DNA of 64,000 nt from contig NZ_CP014335.1 in the NCBI RefSeq assembly GCF_001610955.1, positions 1,467,001 through 1,531,000 of the forward strand, in the 5' to 3' direction. How positions within the stretch are numbered: the stretch's first letter is position 1; the number at the start of each line of letters is the position of its first letter. The DNA comes from Geobacillus thermoleovorans. GTDB lineage: Bacteria; Bacillota; Bacilli; Bacillales; Anoxybacillaceae. The notes under the pieces were generated by a model. The model was not told the origin of the DNA. It searched no databases and was given only the letters and a program-made list of their open reading frames with translations. Below, one piece after another: positions 17,390 to 26,172 of the stretch. The translations under genes were made by a program, and so were the position numbers.

Positions 17390-18607
17390 ATGGAACATTT
17401 GCGAGAACGAGCGTTGCTTGTCCATCGGCAGGCAAGAGGAAAGCTGTCAGTTGAAGTGAAAGTGCCGGTCGTGAATGCCAATGATTTAAGTCTCATTTAT
17501 TCGCCGGGAGTGGCTGAACCGTGCAAAGAAATTTACGTCGACCAAGACGAAATGTACAACTATACAGTGAAGGGCAATTTTGTCGCCGTCGTCTCGAATG
17601 GCACGGCGGTGCTTGGGCTTGGCAACATTGGCGCGCGGGCGGCGCTTCCGGTCATGGAAGGGAAAGCCGCCTTGTTCAAAGCGTTCGCCGGGATCGATGC
17701 CGTGCCGCTTTGCCTCGATACTGAAGATCCGGAACAAATCATTCAAACGGTCAAGTTGCTGGAACCGGCGTTTGGGGGCATCAATTTGGAAGATATCGCC
17801 GCCCCCGCCTGCTTTGTCATTGAAGAGCGTCTTCGCCAAGAGATGGCGATCCCGGTGTTTCATGATGATCAGCATGGCACGGCGATTGTCGTGGCCGCTG
17901 GGCTGACGAACGCCTTGAAAGTGGTTGGCAAACAGCTTGCCGATTGCCGGGTTGTCATCAACGGCGCCGGCGCTGCCGGGGTGGCGATCGCCAAATTGCT
18001 GCTGTCGATCGGAGTCGGCGAACTGATCGTTTGCGACACAAAAGGAGCGATTTATGAAGGGCGCTCGCATGGGATGAACGCTATCAAGGAAGAAATCGCC
18101 CGGCAAACGAATCACCGCCGTATCTCCGGGACGCTTGCGGACGTCATTCAAGGCGCGGATGTGTTTATCGGTGTCTCGGTTGCTGGGGCGTTGACGCCGG
18201 CGATGGTTCGGACGATGAACCGCGGGGCGGTCGTATTCGCCTTGGCCAATCCGGTGCCTGAGATCATGCCGGATGAGGCAAAAGCCGCCGGCGCCGCCGT
18301 GGTCGCGACCGGCCGGTCGGATTTGCCGAACCAAGTGAACAACGTGTTGGCGTTCCCTGGCATTTTCCGCGGCGCGCTCGATGTGCGGGCGACGCAAATT
18401 AATGAGGCGATGAAAATTGCCGCTGCCGAAGCCATCGCCGGGCTCATCCAGCCGGAAGAGCTGACGGAAGAGTATGTCATCCCGAACCCGTTTGACCGGC
18501 GCGTCGTCGAGGCCGTCGCTTCCGCCGTCGCCCGTGCCGCCATGGAGACCGGGGTGGCTCGAGTCAAGGAAAAAGTTGAGGAACAAAATCGTGTCAGAGA
18601 GGGGTAG
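17390..18607 (+). CDS. NAD(P)-dependent malic enzyme
   Basis: 405-residue prokaryotic malic enzyme converting malate to pyruvate and CO2. Visible: [15 protein letters not shown], the metal-site [10 protein letters not shown], the Rossmann motif [17 protein letters not shown], and [12 protein letters not shown]. It is the short form without a C-terminal phosphotransacetylase or ACT-type domain. Start ATG at 17390 is preceded in frame by GTG 17387; AGGGAT at 17379-17384 favours the ATG. With malate synthase upstream it completes glycolate to pyruvate. The FAH-family gene follows after six bases. Confidence 0.9.
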   Translation: MEHLRERALLVHRQARGKLSVEVKVPVVNANDLSLIYSPGVAEPCKEIYVDQDEMYNYTVKGNFVAVVSNGTAVLGLGNIGARAALPVMEGKAALFKAFAGIDAVPLCLDTEDPEQIIQTVKLLEPAFGGINLEDIAAPACFVIEERLRQEMAIPVFHDDQHGTAIVVAAGLTNALKVVGKQLADCRVVINGAGAAGVAIAKLLLSIGVGELIVCDTKGAIYEGRSHGMNAIKEEIARQTNHRRISGTLADVIQGADVFIGVSVAGALTPAMVRTMNRGAVVFALANPVPEIMPDEAKAAGAAVVATGRSDLPNQVNNVLAFPGIFRGALDVRATQINEAMKIAAAEAIAGLIQPEELTEEYVIPNPFDRRVVEAVASAVARAAMETGVARVKEKVEEQNRVREG

Positions 18608-18613
18608 CCATCG

Positions 18614-19402
18614 ATGAAATTTGCCCGTTTTCTCGCTGATGGCGCGATTCGCGCCGGTGTGGTGAACGGTGAAGTGATCCGCGAAATCGAAGGAAATATG
18701 TTCACCGCTTGGGATTATACGGGAAACGTATTTCGCTATGATCGCGTTTCGCTCGTGGCGCCGCTTGCGCCGCGCCATGTGATCGGCATTGGCGCCAACT
18801 ATGTGGCCTCCAGTGAACAGCTGCCGGTGGAACTGCCAGATATTCCTGTCTTTTTCTTTAAACCATCCTCGTCGGTCGTCGGGCCGGAAGCGGAGGTGGT
18901 CATTCCGAGCGGGGTTGGTGAAGTGAAATTTGAATCCGAGCTGGCGGTTGTGATCGGCAAAGAGGCAAAACAGGTGAGCGAAGAAGACGTGTGGTCGTAT
19001 ATTTTCGGCTATACGGTCGCCAACGATGTCACCGCGCCGCAGTTTTTCCACCCGGACGGCCATTGGACGATCGGAAAATCGTTCGATACGTTTACACCGC
19101 TTGGCCCGGTCATTGAAACAGAGCTCGATCCTCGGGCTGTATCGGTGAAAGCGCGGGTCAATGGTGAAGAAAAGCAGAACAGCTCGACCAAGCTGATGAT
19201 CATTTCCATCAGCAAAATGATTTCGTATTTGTCCCATGTCATGACGCTGCAACCGGGCGACGTCATTTTGACGGGAAGCCCGGTCGGCGCCGAGCTTGTC
19301 GGCCCGGGGACGGTCATTGAATGCGATGTGGACGGCATCGGCACGCTCCGCAATACGTTCGTCGCCGCCAAAGCGCCAGCCGTTTCCATCCGACGTTCAT
19401 AA
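18614..19402 (+). CDS. Fumarylacetoacetate hydrolase-family enzyme (possible oxaloacetate decarboxylase)
   Basis: 262-residue FAH-fold enzyme. The metal site is visible as Glu107-x-Glu109 in VKFESELAVVIG and Asp138 in GYTVANDVT, followed by the SFDTFTPLGP and GDVILTGSPVG loops. FAH members act on diverse beta-dicarbonyl acids, and some (FAHD1, B. subtilis YisK) decarboxylate oxaloacetate. Six bases after the malic enzyme gene, a role on oxaloacetate or a related C4 acid is a reasonable inference, not shown by the sequence. Start ATG at 18614 after AGAGGGG. Confidence 0.75.
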   Translation: MKFARFLADGAIRAGVVNGEVIREIEGNMFTAWDYTGNVFRYDRVSLVAPLAPRHVIGIGANYVASSEQLPVELPDIPVFFFKPSSSVVGPEAEVVIPSGVGEVKFESELAVVIGKEAKQVSEEDVWSYIFGYTVANDVTAPQFFHPDGHWTIGKSFDTFTPLGPVIETELDPRAVSVKARVNGEEKQNSSTKLMIISISKMISYLSHVMTLQPGDVILTGSPVGAELVGPGTVIECDVDGIGTLRNTFVAAKAPAVSIRRS

Positions 19403-19516
19403 CGAACCTGCGGCATCTCTGGGCCAAACAAGGCATCAGGCGCGTCCTGACGGTGAATACGTTCCGTCCGTTAAGGCGGCGCTCGCTGCCATGCGCGCCT
19501 GCGCTGCTCTCCCGCC

Positions 19517-19544
19517 TGCAAAAGCCCGGCTGTTCGTGTATAAT
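19517..19544 (+). promoter_or_regulatory. Promoter of the IclR regulator
   Basis: TGCAAA (19517-19522), 16-base spacer, TATAAT (19539-19544), 33 bases before the start codon. No copy of the GAAAC operator was seen here. Confidence 0.5.
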
Positions 19545-19577
19545 GGCGAGCGGAGAGAACAAATCGAGGTGAATGCG

Positions 19578-20363
19578 ATGGAACGAGAAAACACGGTCAA
19601 ATCGGTCCGCCGGGCGCTGCAAATTATCGAAATCGTCAGCACGAAAAAGGACGGGCTGGGCGTGACGGAAATCGCGAAACAAATGGACATCAACAAAAGT
19701 TCGGTGTACCGCATTTTAACGACGCTTGCCCAATACGGCTATATCGAACAACATCCGGAAACGGAGCGGTATAAGCTCGGCTACAAGTTTTTAGAGCTCA
19801 GCTCAAAGCTGCTTGATTCGATCGATTTGCGCCAAGAGGCGAAGCCATATTTGCGCGAGCTCGAAAAAGAAACGAACGAGGTCATCCACCTCGTCGTCTA
19901 TGATCAAGGGGAAGTCATTTATATTGAAAAATTGGAAGGAACGGAGACGCTGCGCATGCACTCCAAAGTCGGCAAGCGGGCTCCGATGCATTGCACGGCG
20001 GTCGGCAAGGCCATTTTAGCCCATTTGCCGCCCGCGGTGGCTGCAGAGATCATCGATCGGAAAGGACTGCCGAAGCATACCGATTGGACGATCACCGACC
20101 GCGAGGCATTTTTCCGCGAACTTGAGACCGTCCGGCAAAACGGGTATGCGCTTGACTTGGAAGAAAACGAGTACGGTATCCGATGTGTTGCCGTTCCGAT
20201 TTTTGACTATACTGGCGGCGTCGTCGCGGCGATCAGCGTTTCCGGCCCGACGATCCGCATGACGGACGACCGCATCACATCGCTCACTGTGCGCATGCGG
20301 CAGATCGGCAAAGAACTGTCGGCAAGGCTCGGCTATCGTGGAGCCCATTCCGTCCAGCTGTAG
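19578..20363 (+). CDS. IclR-family transcriptional regulator of the C2 cluster
   Basis: 261-residue regulator. Residues 6-70 form the winged helix-turn-helix (SVRRALQIIEIVS, then VTEIAKQMDINKSSVYRILTTL). Residues 80-255 form the IclR effector-binding domain, with HCTAVGKAILAHL and a C-terminal AISVSGPTIRM. Start ATG at 19578 is six bases after GAGGTG. It lies downstream of the glycolate, malate synthase and malic enzyme genes. It is the only regulator in this block, so it probably binds the paired operators at 10746 and 14974; glyoxylate or glycolate would be the likely effector. Confidence 0.87.
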   Translation: MERENTVKSVRRALQIIEIVSTKKDGLGVTEIAKQMDINKSSVYRILTTLAQYGYIEQHPETERYKLGYKFLELSSKLLDSIDLRQEAKPYLRELEKETNEVIHLVVYDQGEVIYIEKLEGTETLRMHSKVGKRAPMHCTAVGKAILAHLPPAVAAEIIDRKGLPKHTDWTITDREAFFRELETVRQNGYALDLEENEYGIRCVAVPIFDYTGGVVAAISVSGPTIRMTDDRITSLTVRMRQIGKELSARLGYRGAHSVQL

Positions 20364-20381
20364 CGGCTGGACGTTTTTTTT
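20351..20381 (+). terminator. Terminator of the iclR-family gene
   Basis: CGTCCAGC (20351-20358) pairs with GCTGGACG (20366-20373), then eight T. The stop codon is in the loop. Confidence 0.88.
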
Positions 20382-20609
20382 GTGCCAAGAAGAATGACCT
20401 ATGTGGATGCCGCCTTGGCGGGGAAGATGAGAGGAAGGCGTCCTTTTTCCAAAACCGTTCAGATACAATCGAACGTTCTGTCGTTCGGCCGGCTCCGATA
20501 TATCGGTTGTCTGCCAGTTTGAAACGAGAGAGGACTGCCTCTTGGTGGGCGTTTTTTGTAGTGCAAACAAACGGAATGCATGTAAAATAGAAACGAGGTG
20601 ATATGCGAC

Positions 20610-22886
20610 GTGAAAAAACAGACGCTGTCGGAATGGATCGAACAGCTTCGCCAAGATCCGAATGTCGTGCATTGGCATGAAATCGAACCGAAAGAAGCGA
20701 GTTTCGTTCCGTTTCCAGACGAACTCGATCCGCGGCTTGGCGCGGCGCTCAAAGCGCGCGGCATCGCTTCGTTGTATACGCACCAGGCGGCCGCTTATGA
20801 CGCGGTCCAAAGCGGGCGGAACATTGTCGCCGTGACGCCGACCGCTTCAGGGAAAACGCTTTGCTACAATTTGCCGGTGCTCGATGCCATTGCCAAAGAG
20901 CCATCGAGCCGCGCCCTGTATATCTTTCCAACGAAGGCGCTCGCTCAAGATCAAAAAAATGAACTAAACGAGATCATCGCCGAGATGGGGGTGTCGATTT
21001 ACAGCCATACATACGACGGCGACACGGCGCCGGCGCTGCGGCAAAAAATCCGTCAAGCGGGCCATATTGTCATCACCAACCCAGATATGCTCCATACGGC
21101 CATTTTGCCGCACCATACGAAATGGATTTCTCTTTTTGAACAGCTGCGCTACGTCGTCATCGATGAACTGCATACATACCGCGGCGTATTCGGCAGCCAT
21201 GTGGCGAACGTCATCCGCCGCTTAAAGCGCATTTGCGCCTTTTACGGGAGTCGACCAACGTTTATTTGCACGTCGGCGACGATCGCCAATCCGAAAGAGT
21301 TGGCGGAGCGGCTGATCGGTGAACCGGTGGCGCTTATTGACAACAATGGGGCGCCGCGCGGGCGGAAATATTTCGTGTTTTACAATCCGCCGGTTGTCGA
21401 GCGGACGATGAACATCCGCCAAAGCGCGACAAAAACGGCCGTTGAGCTCGCAAGACAGCTGCTTGTCAACCGCATTCCGACGATCGTTTTCGCCCGCAGC
21501 CGCGTCCGTGTCGAGTTGATTTTAAGCCATTTGCAGGCGGTGGTGAACGAACGAATCGGCGATACGACGATCCGCGGCTACCGCGGCGGCTACTTGCCGA
21601 GCGAGCGGCGCGCCATTGAAAAAGGGTTGCGCAGCGGGGAGATTATCGGTGTGGTGAGCACGAATGCGCTCGAGCTCGGTGTTGATATCGGCCAATTGCA
21701 AGCGTGCATCTTAACAGGGTATCCGGGAACGATCGCCAGCACGTGGCAGCAAGCCGGGCGCGCCGGCCGGCGCCAGGGCGATTCGCTCGTTGTGATGATC
21801 GCAAGCGCAAGCCCCCTCGATCAGTACATCATCTCCCATCCAGAATACTTTTTCGCCCGCTCGCCGGAGGCGGCGCGCATCAACCCGGACAATCTGCTCA
21901 TTTTGGTCGATCATATCAAATGCGCCGCCTATGAGCTTCCGTTCCGGCGCGGCGAGACGTTCGGCGGCGTCGAGGTCGAAGAGGTGCTCGACTTTTTGGC
22001 CGAGCAAGGGGTGCTAAACGAACGCGCTGGGCGCTGGCACTGGATGAGCGACGCGTTTCCCGCGCATGATATCAGTTTGCGCTCCGCGGCTCAGGAAAAC
22101 GTCGTCATCATCGATATTTCCGACACCGCCCACCATCGCGTCATCGGCGAAATGGACCGCTTCAGCGCGATGACGCTGCTTCATGATGAAGCGATTTATT
22201 TGCACGAAGGAGCACAATACCAAGTTGAAAAGCTCGACTGGGAGGAGAAAAAGGCGTACGTCCGCCAAGTCGATGTTGAATATTTTACGGACGCCAATTT
22301 GGCTGTCCGGCTTGATGTGCTGTCGGAAGACCGGAGCGAAACGCGCGGACAAATGGCGGTGCGTTACGGTGATGTATCGGTCCGAGCGATGGCGACGATT
22401 TTTAAAAAGCTGAAGCTGTCGACGTTTGAAAACATCGGATCAGGGCCGATCCGCCTTCCGGAGGAAACGCTTCATACGTCGGCGGCGTGGATCGAGTGGG
22501 AGGCGGTGCCGTCACGGTTTTCCCCGGCGCTGTTTGAACAACTCCTTGTCGGCATCGCCAATGTGCTTGGTCATCTCGTGCCGGTGTTTGTCATGTGCGA
22601 CCGCTCCGATCTTCACGTCGTGCCGCAGCTTAAGGCGCCGCATTCCGGACGGCCGACGATTTTCCTTTATGATCGCTATCCAGGCGGAGTCGGCCTGTCG
22701 GAGGCGGTGTTTGAACGGTATGAAGAGATCATGAAACATGTGAAAGAATGGGTCGAACGCTGCCCGTGTGCGGACGGCTGCCCATCGTGCATCGGCATTT
22801 CAAGCGCTGACGGACCGTCGTTGAAGCGCGAACTTGTCCAGTTTTTGGACGAACAACTTGCCGTTTGGGCCGGTCCGTCCGTTTAA
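20610..22886 (+). CDS. mrfA: DExH-box helicase MrfA (YprA)
   Basis: 758-residue superfamily 2 helicase of the type that repairs mitomycin-C-type DNA damage with MrfB in B. subtilis. Motifs: Walker A TPTASGKTLCYN, DExH box VIDELHTYRG, SAT box CTSATI, GYRGGYLPSERRAIE in the second RecA domain, and motif VI QQAGRAGRRQ. The C-terminal MZB/DUF1998 region ends in a four-cysteine zinc cluster (CPCADGCPSC). The GTG at 20610 is nine bases after GAGGTG; the upstream in-frame GTG at 20598 is part of that ribosome site. Its partner gene follows after 83 bases. Confidence 0.92.
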   Translation: MKKQTLSEWIEQLRQDPNVVHWHEIEPKEASFVPFPDELDPRLGAALKARGIASLYTHQAAAYDAVQSGRNIVAVTPTASGKTLCYNLPVLDAIAKEPSSRALYIFPTKALAQDQKNELNEIIAEMGVSIYSHTYDGDTAPALRQKIRQAGHIVITNPDMLHTAILPHHTKWISLFEQLRYVVIDELHTYRGVFGSHVANVIRRLKRICAFYGSRPTFICTSATIANPKELAERLIGEPVALIDNNGAPRGRKYFVFYNPPVVERTMNIRQSATKTAVELARQLLVNRIPTIVFARSRVRVELILSHLQAVVNERIGDTTIRGYRGGYLPSERRAIEKGLRSGEIIGVVSTNALELGVDIGQLQACILTGYPGTIASTWQQAGRAGRRQGDSLVVMIASASPLDQYIISHPEYFFARSPEAARINPDNLLILVDHIKCAAYELPFRRGETFGGVEVEEVLDFLAEQGVLNERAGRWHWMSDAFPAHDISLRSAAQENVVIIDISDTAHHRVIGEMDRFSAMTLLHDEAIYLHEGAQYQVEKLDWEEKKAYVRQVDVEYFTDANLAVRLDVLSEDRSETRGQMAVRYGDVSVRAMATIFKKLKLSTFENIGSGPIRLPEETLHTSAAWIEWEAVPSRFSPALFEQLLVGIANVLGHLVPVFVMCDRSDLHVVPQLKAPHSGRPTIFLYDRYPGGVGLSEAVFERYEEIMKHVKEWVERCPCADGCPSCIGISSADGPSLKRELVQFLDEQLAVWAGPSV

Positions 22887-22969
22887 GCGTCGTCATGCGT
22901 GTTTTTGCCGAGTGTGGGAGAATCAACTTATAGAAGCAAGCCGACGTCAAGCAAGGAGGGGGTGAACGG

Positions 22970-24235
22970 ATGAAGCCGAAGTTGGCGCAATGGAAAGAAT
23001 TGCTTGCCGCCCGGCATAAAAAGGAGAACGATGAAGAAAAAGAAGAGGAGAAACCGGACGGACGACCTGTGACGGACGTGCCGTATGCCGACGTTTGGCG
23101 GGAGTACGGCGCCAAGCCGTATTGGTTTGCCGGCGATTACTGCCTCATTCGGGAAACGGTGTATCCGCTTGACTATCAGCACGGCCGCTATCGGCTCGGA
23201 GCGCTGTATGAAGTGCACGAAAGATGGCAGGAAGCGCCGTTTTCCCATCCGCTCTCCTGCCGCGGCTTTGCCGTTAGCGACTTATTCTTTTTTGACACGG
23301 AGACGATGGGACTTTCAAGCGGGGCGGGAAACATCATGTTCTTGCTTGGCCACGCCCGCATTCTTGGCGATTTCGTCACCATCCGCCAGCACCTTCTGCC
23401 ATACCCAGGGGCGGAAGTGGCGCTCTATCAAAGTTTTTTGTCTGACGTCGATTATACGACGCTTGTTACCTATAATGGAAAAGCGTTCGACTGGCCGCGC
23501 CTGAAAACGCGCCATGCGCTTGTCCGCAACATGGTGCCAAAACTGCCAGCGTTCGGTCATTTTGATTTGTATCACGCCGCCCGCCGCTTATGGAAAGACA
23601 AATTGGATTCGCTGCGCCTTTCGGAAGTGGAGCGGCACATTCTCCATGTCGAGCGGGACGATGATGTGCCGGGCTTTTTGGCGCCGATGATGTACAAGGA
23701 GTTTTTGCAAACGCCCCATCCAGACCGGCTCATGCCAGTATTGCGCCATAACGAGCGCGACGTGTTGTCGCTCATTGCTCTCTACATTCACCTATCCGTT
23801 CAGCTGCTTGAAGCGGACCGGCTCGCTGACCCCAAGGAGCAGTTGGCCGCCGCCCGTTGGTTCGAAGCGGTCGGGGAAACAGCGGCGGCAAGGGGGGTGT
23901 ACGAGGAGGCGAGCGGCAAAGGGGCGAAGGAAGCGCAGACGGCGAAATGGCAGCTTTCTCTTTTATACCGAAAAGAAAAACGATATGAAGAGGCTGCTCT
24001 CCTTTGGCGCGACTTGTTTATCCACGGAAATGGCTATTGGAAGGCGAAGGCCGGGCTTGAACTGGCGAAGGTGTATGAACATTATTTCCGGGATGCGGCC
24101 GAAGCGCACCGTTATGCCGTTATGGCATATGAAGCGTGGCGGTCGCTCGCTAGGATGAGCCGACAACATAGCGAGAAAGAAGAAGCGGAATGGCGCAGGA
24201 GGCTCGCGCGGCTTAAACGCAAGAAAAACGGGTGA
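22970..24235 (+). CDS. mrfB: RNase H-like exonuclease MrfB (YprB) with TPR tail
   Basis: 421-residue DEDD-family nuclease. Acidic catalytic residues are visible in FFFDTETMGL, TYNGKAFDWPRL and HNERDVLSL. From about residue 280 the C-terminus consists of helical tetratricopeptide-type repeats (AARWFEAVGETAAARGVYEEA, then YRKEKRYEEAALLW). It works with MrfA in excision of bulky adducts. Start ATG at 22970 after AAGGAGGGGG. The mrfA-mrfB order is conserved with B. subtilis yprA-yprB. Confidence 0.9.
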   Translation: MKPKLAQWKELLAARHKKENDEEKEEEKPDGRPVTDVPYADVWREYGAKPYWFAGDYCLIRETVYPLDYQHGRYRLGALYEVHERWQEAPFSHPLSCRGFAVSDLFFFDTETMGLSSGAGNIMFLLGHARILGDFVTIRQHLLPYPGAEVALYQSFLSDVDYTTLVTYNGKAFDWPRLKTRHALVRNMVPKLPAFGHFDLYHAARRLWKDKLDSLRLSEVERHILHVERDDDVPGFLAPMMYKEFLQTPHPDRLMPVLRHNERDVLSLIALYIHLSVQLLEADRLADPKEQLAAARWFEAVGETAAARGVYEEASGKGAKEAQTAKWQLSLLYRKEKRYEEAALLWRDLFIHGNGYWKAKAGLELAKVYEHYFRDAAEAHRYAVMAYEAWRSLARMSRQHSEKEEAEWRRRLARLKRKKNG

Positions 24236-24308
24236 GAACTCGTCCATTTCCCTGGCAAGCGCAAAATATGACAGAAAACGAAAATGTTTCGTCTTTTTGT
24301 TGTGAATC

Positions 24309-24337
24309 TTGTAGAAAAAAGAAAAAACGTGTACAAT
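24309..24337 (+). promoter_or_regulatory. Promoter of a single-helix membrane peptide
   Basis: TTGTAG (24309-24314), 17-base spacer, TACAAT (24332-24337), 42 bases before the ORF at 24380. Confidence 0.55.
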
Positions 24338-24379
24338 GGCATCGGAATGAACGAAAACGATGGCAGGGAGAAGAAGACG

Positions 24380-24463
24380 ATGCGGAGCATGTACAAAAAA
24401 ATTTTGTATCTCTTTTTTATTGTCGTCGGTTTGACGTTTGTCGTGTTCAATTATATCTATTAA
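24380..24463 (+). CDS. 27-residue single-helix membrane peptide
   Basis: Short ORF reading MRSMYKK, then a hydrophobic helix (ILYLFFIVVGLTFVVFNYIY) to the stop. GGGAG lies about ten bases upstream, and a good promoter precedes it. The basic N-terminus predicts inside orientation. No family is recognised; expression is inferred only from these signals. Confidence 0.5.
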   Translation: MRSMYKKILYLFFIVVGLTFVVFNYIY

Positions 24464-24600
24464 TGAACGTCAGAGAGGCCGGCGCCGCATAACGGATTCA
24501 AAAAGACGAATGACTATGCCAAAACGTCCGAAGCACCGGAGCGAGAGAGCCGGTAGATTGTTGGCGCGAATGGCTCTTCAAAATGGGTGTTTATACTAGT

Positions 24601-24628
24601 ACGAGTCCACTCCGTTCATCATAGGCTA
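24601..24628 (+). promoter_or_regulatory. Probable sigma-K promoter of cotD
   Basis: CATAGGCTA at 24620-24628 matches the sigma-K -10 consensus CATANNNTA exactly, with AC 17 bases upstream at 24601-24602. The cotD start is 43 bases downstream. Late mother-cell expression is what a coat protein needs. Confidence 0.6.
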
Positions 24629-24670
24629 GTATTGTCAAGCAACAGCCTAAATTGATGAAAGGAGAGGAAT

Positions 24671-24919
24671 ATGATGCATTGCCTGCCGAATGTAACGGCG
24701 CCGATCGTTCATCCGCCTCGTTGCAACGTTTTGCATCATTTCGAAGCAACGATTGTGCCGCATATCCATCCATCGCATACGATGCATGTTTATCATCACC
24801 TGTATGAACATCAACATTATTTCCCGCATACGGAATCGGCGGTGGCTCAGGCTGCCAATCGCCATCTGTACTGCCCGGGTCCGGGACCGATGCCATTTCC
24901 GCCGTTTCCGCTGCGATAG
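24671..24919 (+). CDS. cotD: Spore coat protein D
   Basis: 82-residue inner-coat protein, rich in His, Pro and Tyr. It has the CotD-type start MHCLPNVTAPIVHPPRC, several HPS/HHLYEHQHYFPHT-type clusters, and a Pro-rich tail PGPGPMPFPPFP. It lies between mrfB and gpsB, as cotD does in B. subtilis. Start ATG at 24671 after AAAGGAGAGG, with ATG 24674 possible. Confidence 0.88.
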   Translation: MMHCLPNVTAPIVHPPRCNVLHHFEATIVPHIHPSHTMHVYHHLYEHQHYFPHTESAVAQAANRHLYCPGPGPMPFPPFPLR

Positions 24920-24927
24920 TAAGGGCC

Positions 24928-24964
24928 AAAAACAGAAGCCGCTTTGTCGGCTTCTGTTTTTTTA
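24928..24964 (+). terminator. Terminator of cotD
   Basis: AAAACAGAAGCCG pairs with CGGCTTCTGTTTT (24948-24960), followed by T. A further GC-rich hairpin (AAACGCCGGC with the GCGTTT arm) lies at about 24970-24995. Confidence 0.85.
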
Positions 24965-25083
24965 CGGATGGAAAACGCCGGCAGCCGGCGGCGTTTGGGC
25001 GGGAGGACGGCGTTTCGGCGCCGCCGGGAAGTCTGCGTGGGCGCCATGCGGCTTCCCGATCGATGCGGCAAGCCAACCGTCAA

Positions 25084-25112
25084 TTGACAACCGGCTGAAT
25101 TTCTGAAAAAAT
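25084..25112 (+). promoter_or_regulatory. Probable gpsB promoter
   Basis: TTGACA (25084-25089), 17-base spacer, AAAAAT (25107-25112). The -35 is perfect and the -10 is poor. Confidence 0.45.
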
Positions 25113-25154
25113 AAAGAGAAGATGATCGTTGAATGCGGATTGAGGTGAAAAGCC

Positions 25155-25451
25155 ATGTCAGCCCATCAAGTGAAACTGACGCCGAAAGACATTTTAGAAA
25201 AGGAATTTAAGGTAAGCATACGGGGGTACAACCAAGACGAAGTGGATCAATTTTTGGATCTCATTATTAAAGATTATGAAGCATTTCAGCAAGAAATTGA
25301 CGAGTTGCGCCAGGAAAACGCCCGGCTGAAGCGGCAAGTCGAGGAGCTTCAAAAACGGCCGGCGATGTCGGCGGGAACGACGAACTACGACATTTTGCAG
25401 CGCCTTTCCAACTTAGAAAAGCATGTGTTTGGCCGGAAACTGTATGAATAA
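25155..25451 (+). CDS. gpsB: Cell division regulator GpsB
   Basis: 98-residue DivIVA-like cytoplasmic protein that links cell division with peptidoglycan synthases. The N-terminal membrane/PBP-binding domain has [13 protein letters not shown] and [14 protein letters not shown] coiled coil follows (residues 36-66), and the C-terminal trimerisation part ends in [16 protein letters not shown]. Start ATG at 25155 after TGAGGTGAAAAGCC. It lies directly before rnpB, as in B. subtilis. Confidence 0.93.
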   Translation: MSAHQVKLTPKDILEKEFKVSIRGYNQDEVDQFLDLIIKDYEAFQQEIDELRQENARLKRQVEELQKRPAMSAGTTNYDILQRLSNLEKHVFGRKLYE

Positions 25452-25498
25452 CCAGCCGGCAGGGCGAAGTTGATGCAGGGATTTCTAATTTTTTCTTC

Positions 25499-25527
25499 TT
25501 GATTCTCACACCAAGATCAGCTATACT
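25499..25527 (+). promoter_or_regulatory. Promoter of rnpB
   Basis: TTGATT (25499-25504), 17-base spacer, TATACT (25522-25527). The predicted start near 25534 fits the 5' end of the RNA. Confidence 0.7.
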
Positions 25528-25542
25528 GTAAGATGCTCGCAG

Positions 25543-25960
25543 CGTTAATCATGTTCGGGTAATCGCTGCGGCCGGTTTCGGCCGTAGAGGAAAGTCCATG
25601 CTCGCACGGTGCTGAGATGCCCGTAGTGTTCGTGCCTAGCGAATCCATAAGCTAGGGCAGTCTGGCTTCGGCTGGGCTGACGGCGGGGAAAGAACCTACG
25701 TCCGCATGCGGATATGGTTCGATTACCCTGAAAGTGCCACAGTGACGCAGCTCTAAGGGAAACCTTAGAGGTGGAACGCGGTAAACCCCACGAGCGAGAA
25801 ACCCAAATGATGGTAGGGGCACCTTCCCGAAGGAAATGAACGGAGGGAAGGACAGGCGGCGTACGCTGCCTGTAGATAGATGATTACCGCCGGAGTACGA
25901 GGCGAAAGCCGCTTGCAGTACGAAGGTACAGAACATGGCTTACAGAACATGATTAACGCG
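25543..25960 (+). ncRNA. rnpB: RNase P RNA, Bacillus (B) type
   Basis: Catalytic RNA of RNase P, which matures tRNA 5' ends. Conserved stretches seen include TTCGGGTAATCGCTGC, GAGGAAAGTCCATGCTCGCA, GAACGCGGTAAACCCC, GAGCGAGAAACCCAAA and, near the 3' end, the GATAGATGATTACCGCC and GTACAGAACATGGCTTACAG segments. Helix P1 pairs CGTTAATCATGTTC (25543-25556) with GAACATGATTAACG (25945-25958). The length and P5.1/P15.1-type insertions fit the B-type RNA. Downstream, an IS interrupts the following palindrome. Confidence 0.95.
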
Positions 25961-26034
25961 GTGATTGGAATCGTGGGAAAGCCCTCCTGCAGGTGAACAT
26001 ATCCCTGTCAAGTAGACAGTGTGAAAAATACCCA

Positions 26035-26140
26035 CCTTCTTCAGCTGCTTGTTAGGATAGTGGAATGAGGAAACGTTGTCAAGGAAAGCACTTGACAACG
26101 TCTCCTTCATTCCACTTCATCGTTGGCAAGCTGAAGAAGG
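26035..26140. repeat. Large hairpin inside the left end of the IS
   Basis: Nested inverted repeats: CCTTCTTCAGCTGCTTG (26035-26051) with CAAGCTGAAGAAGG (26127-26140), and a longer inner stem from 26060-26083 (GTGGAATGAGGA, then AACGTTGTCAAG) with 26091-26115. It lies downstream of orfB, between its stop and the terminal repeat. Confidence 0.7.
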
Positions 26141-26172
26141 AGACATTCTCAGCCGTTCGTCTGCTAGGCTGC

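Noticed and set aside
17280..17390. T-box leader before malic enzyme (AAAGGCGGTAC)
   Set aside because: It lacks the AGGGTGGNACCGCG core and a following terminator.
17486..19252. 588-codon open frame on the minus strand
   Set aside because: It runs antisense through malic enzyme and the FAH gene, both clearly coding, and its translation is His/Arg-rich without any family pattern. High GC at third positions creates such shadows.
25020..25075. GGCGCCATGCGG motif shared with 52200-52215
   Set aside because: The similarity covers about a dozen bases of GC-rich DNA and flanks differ; likely chance.
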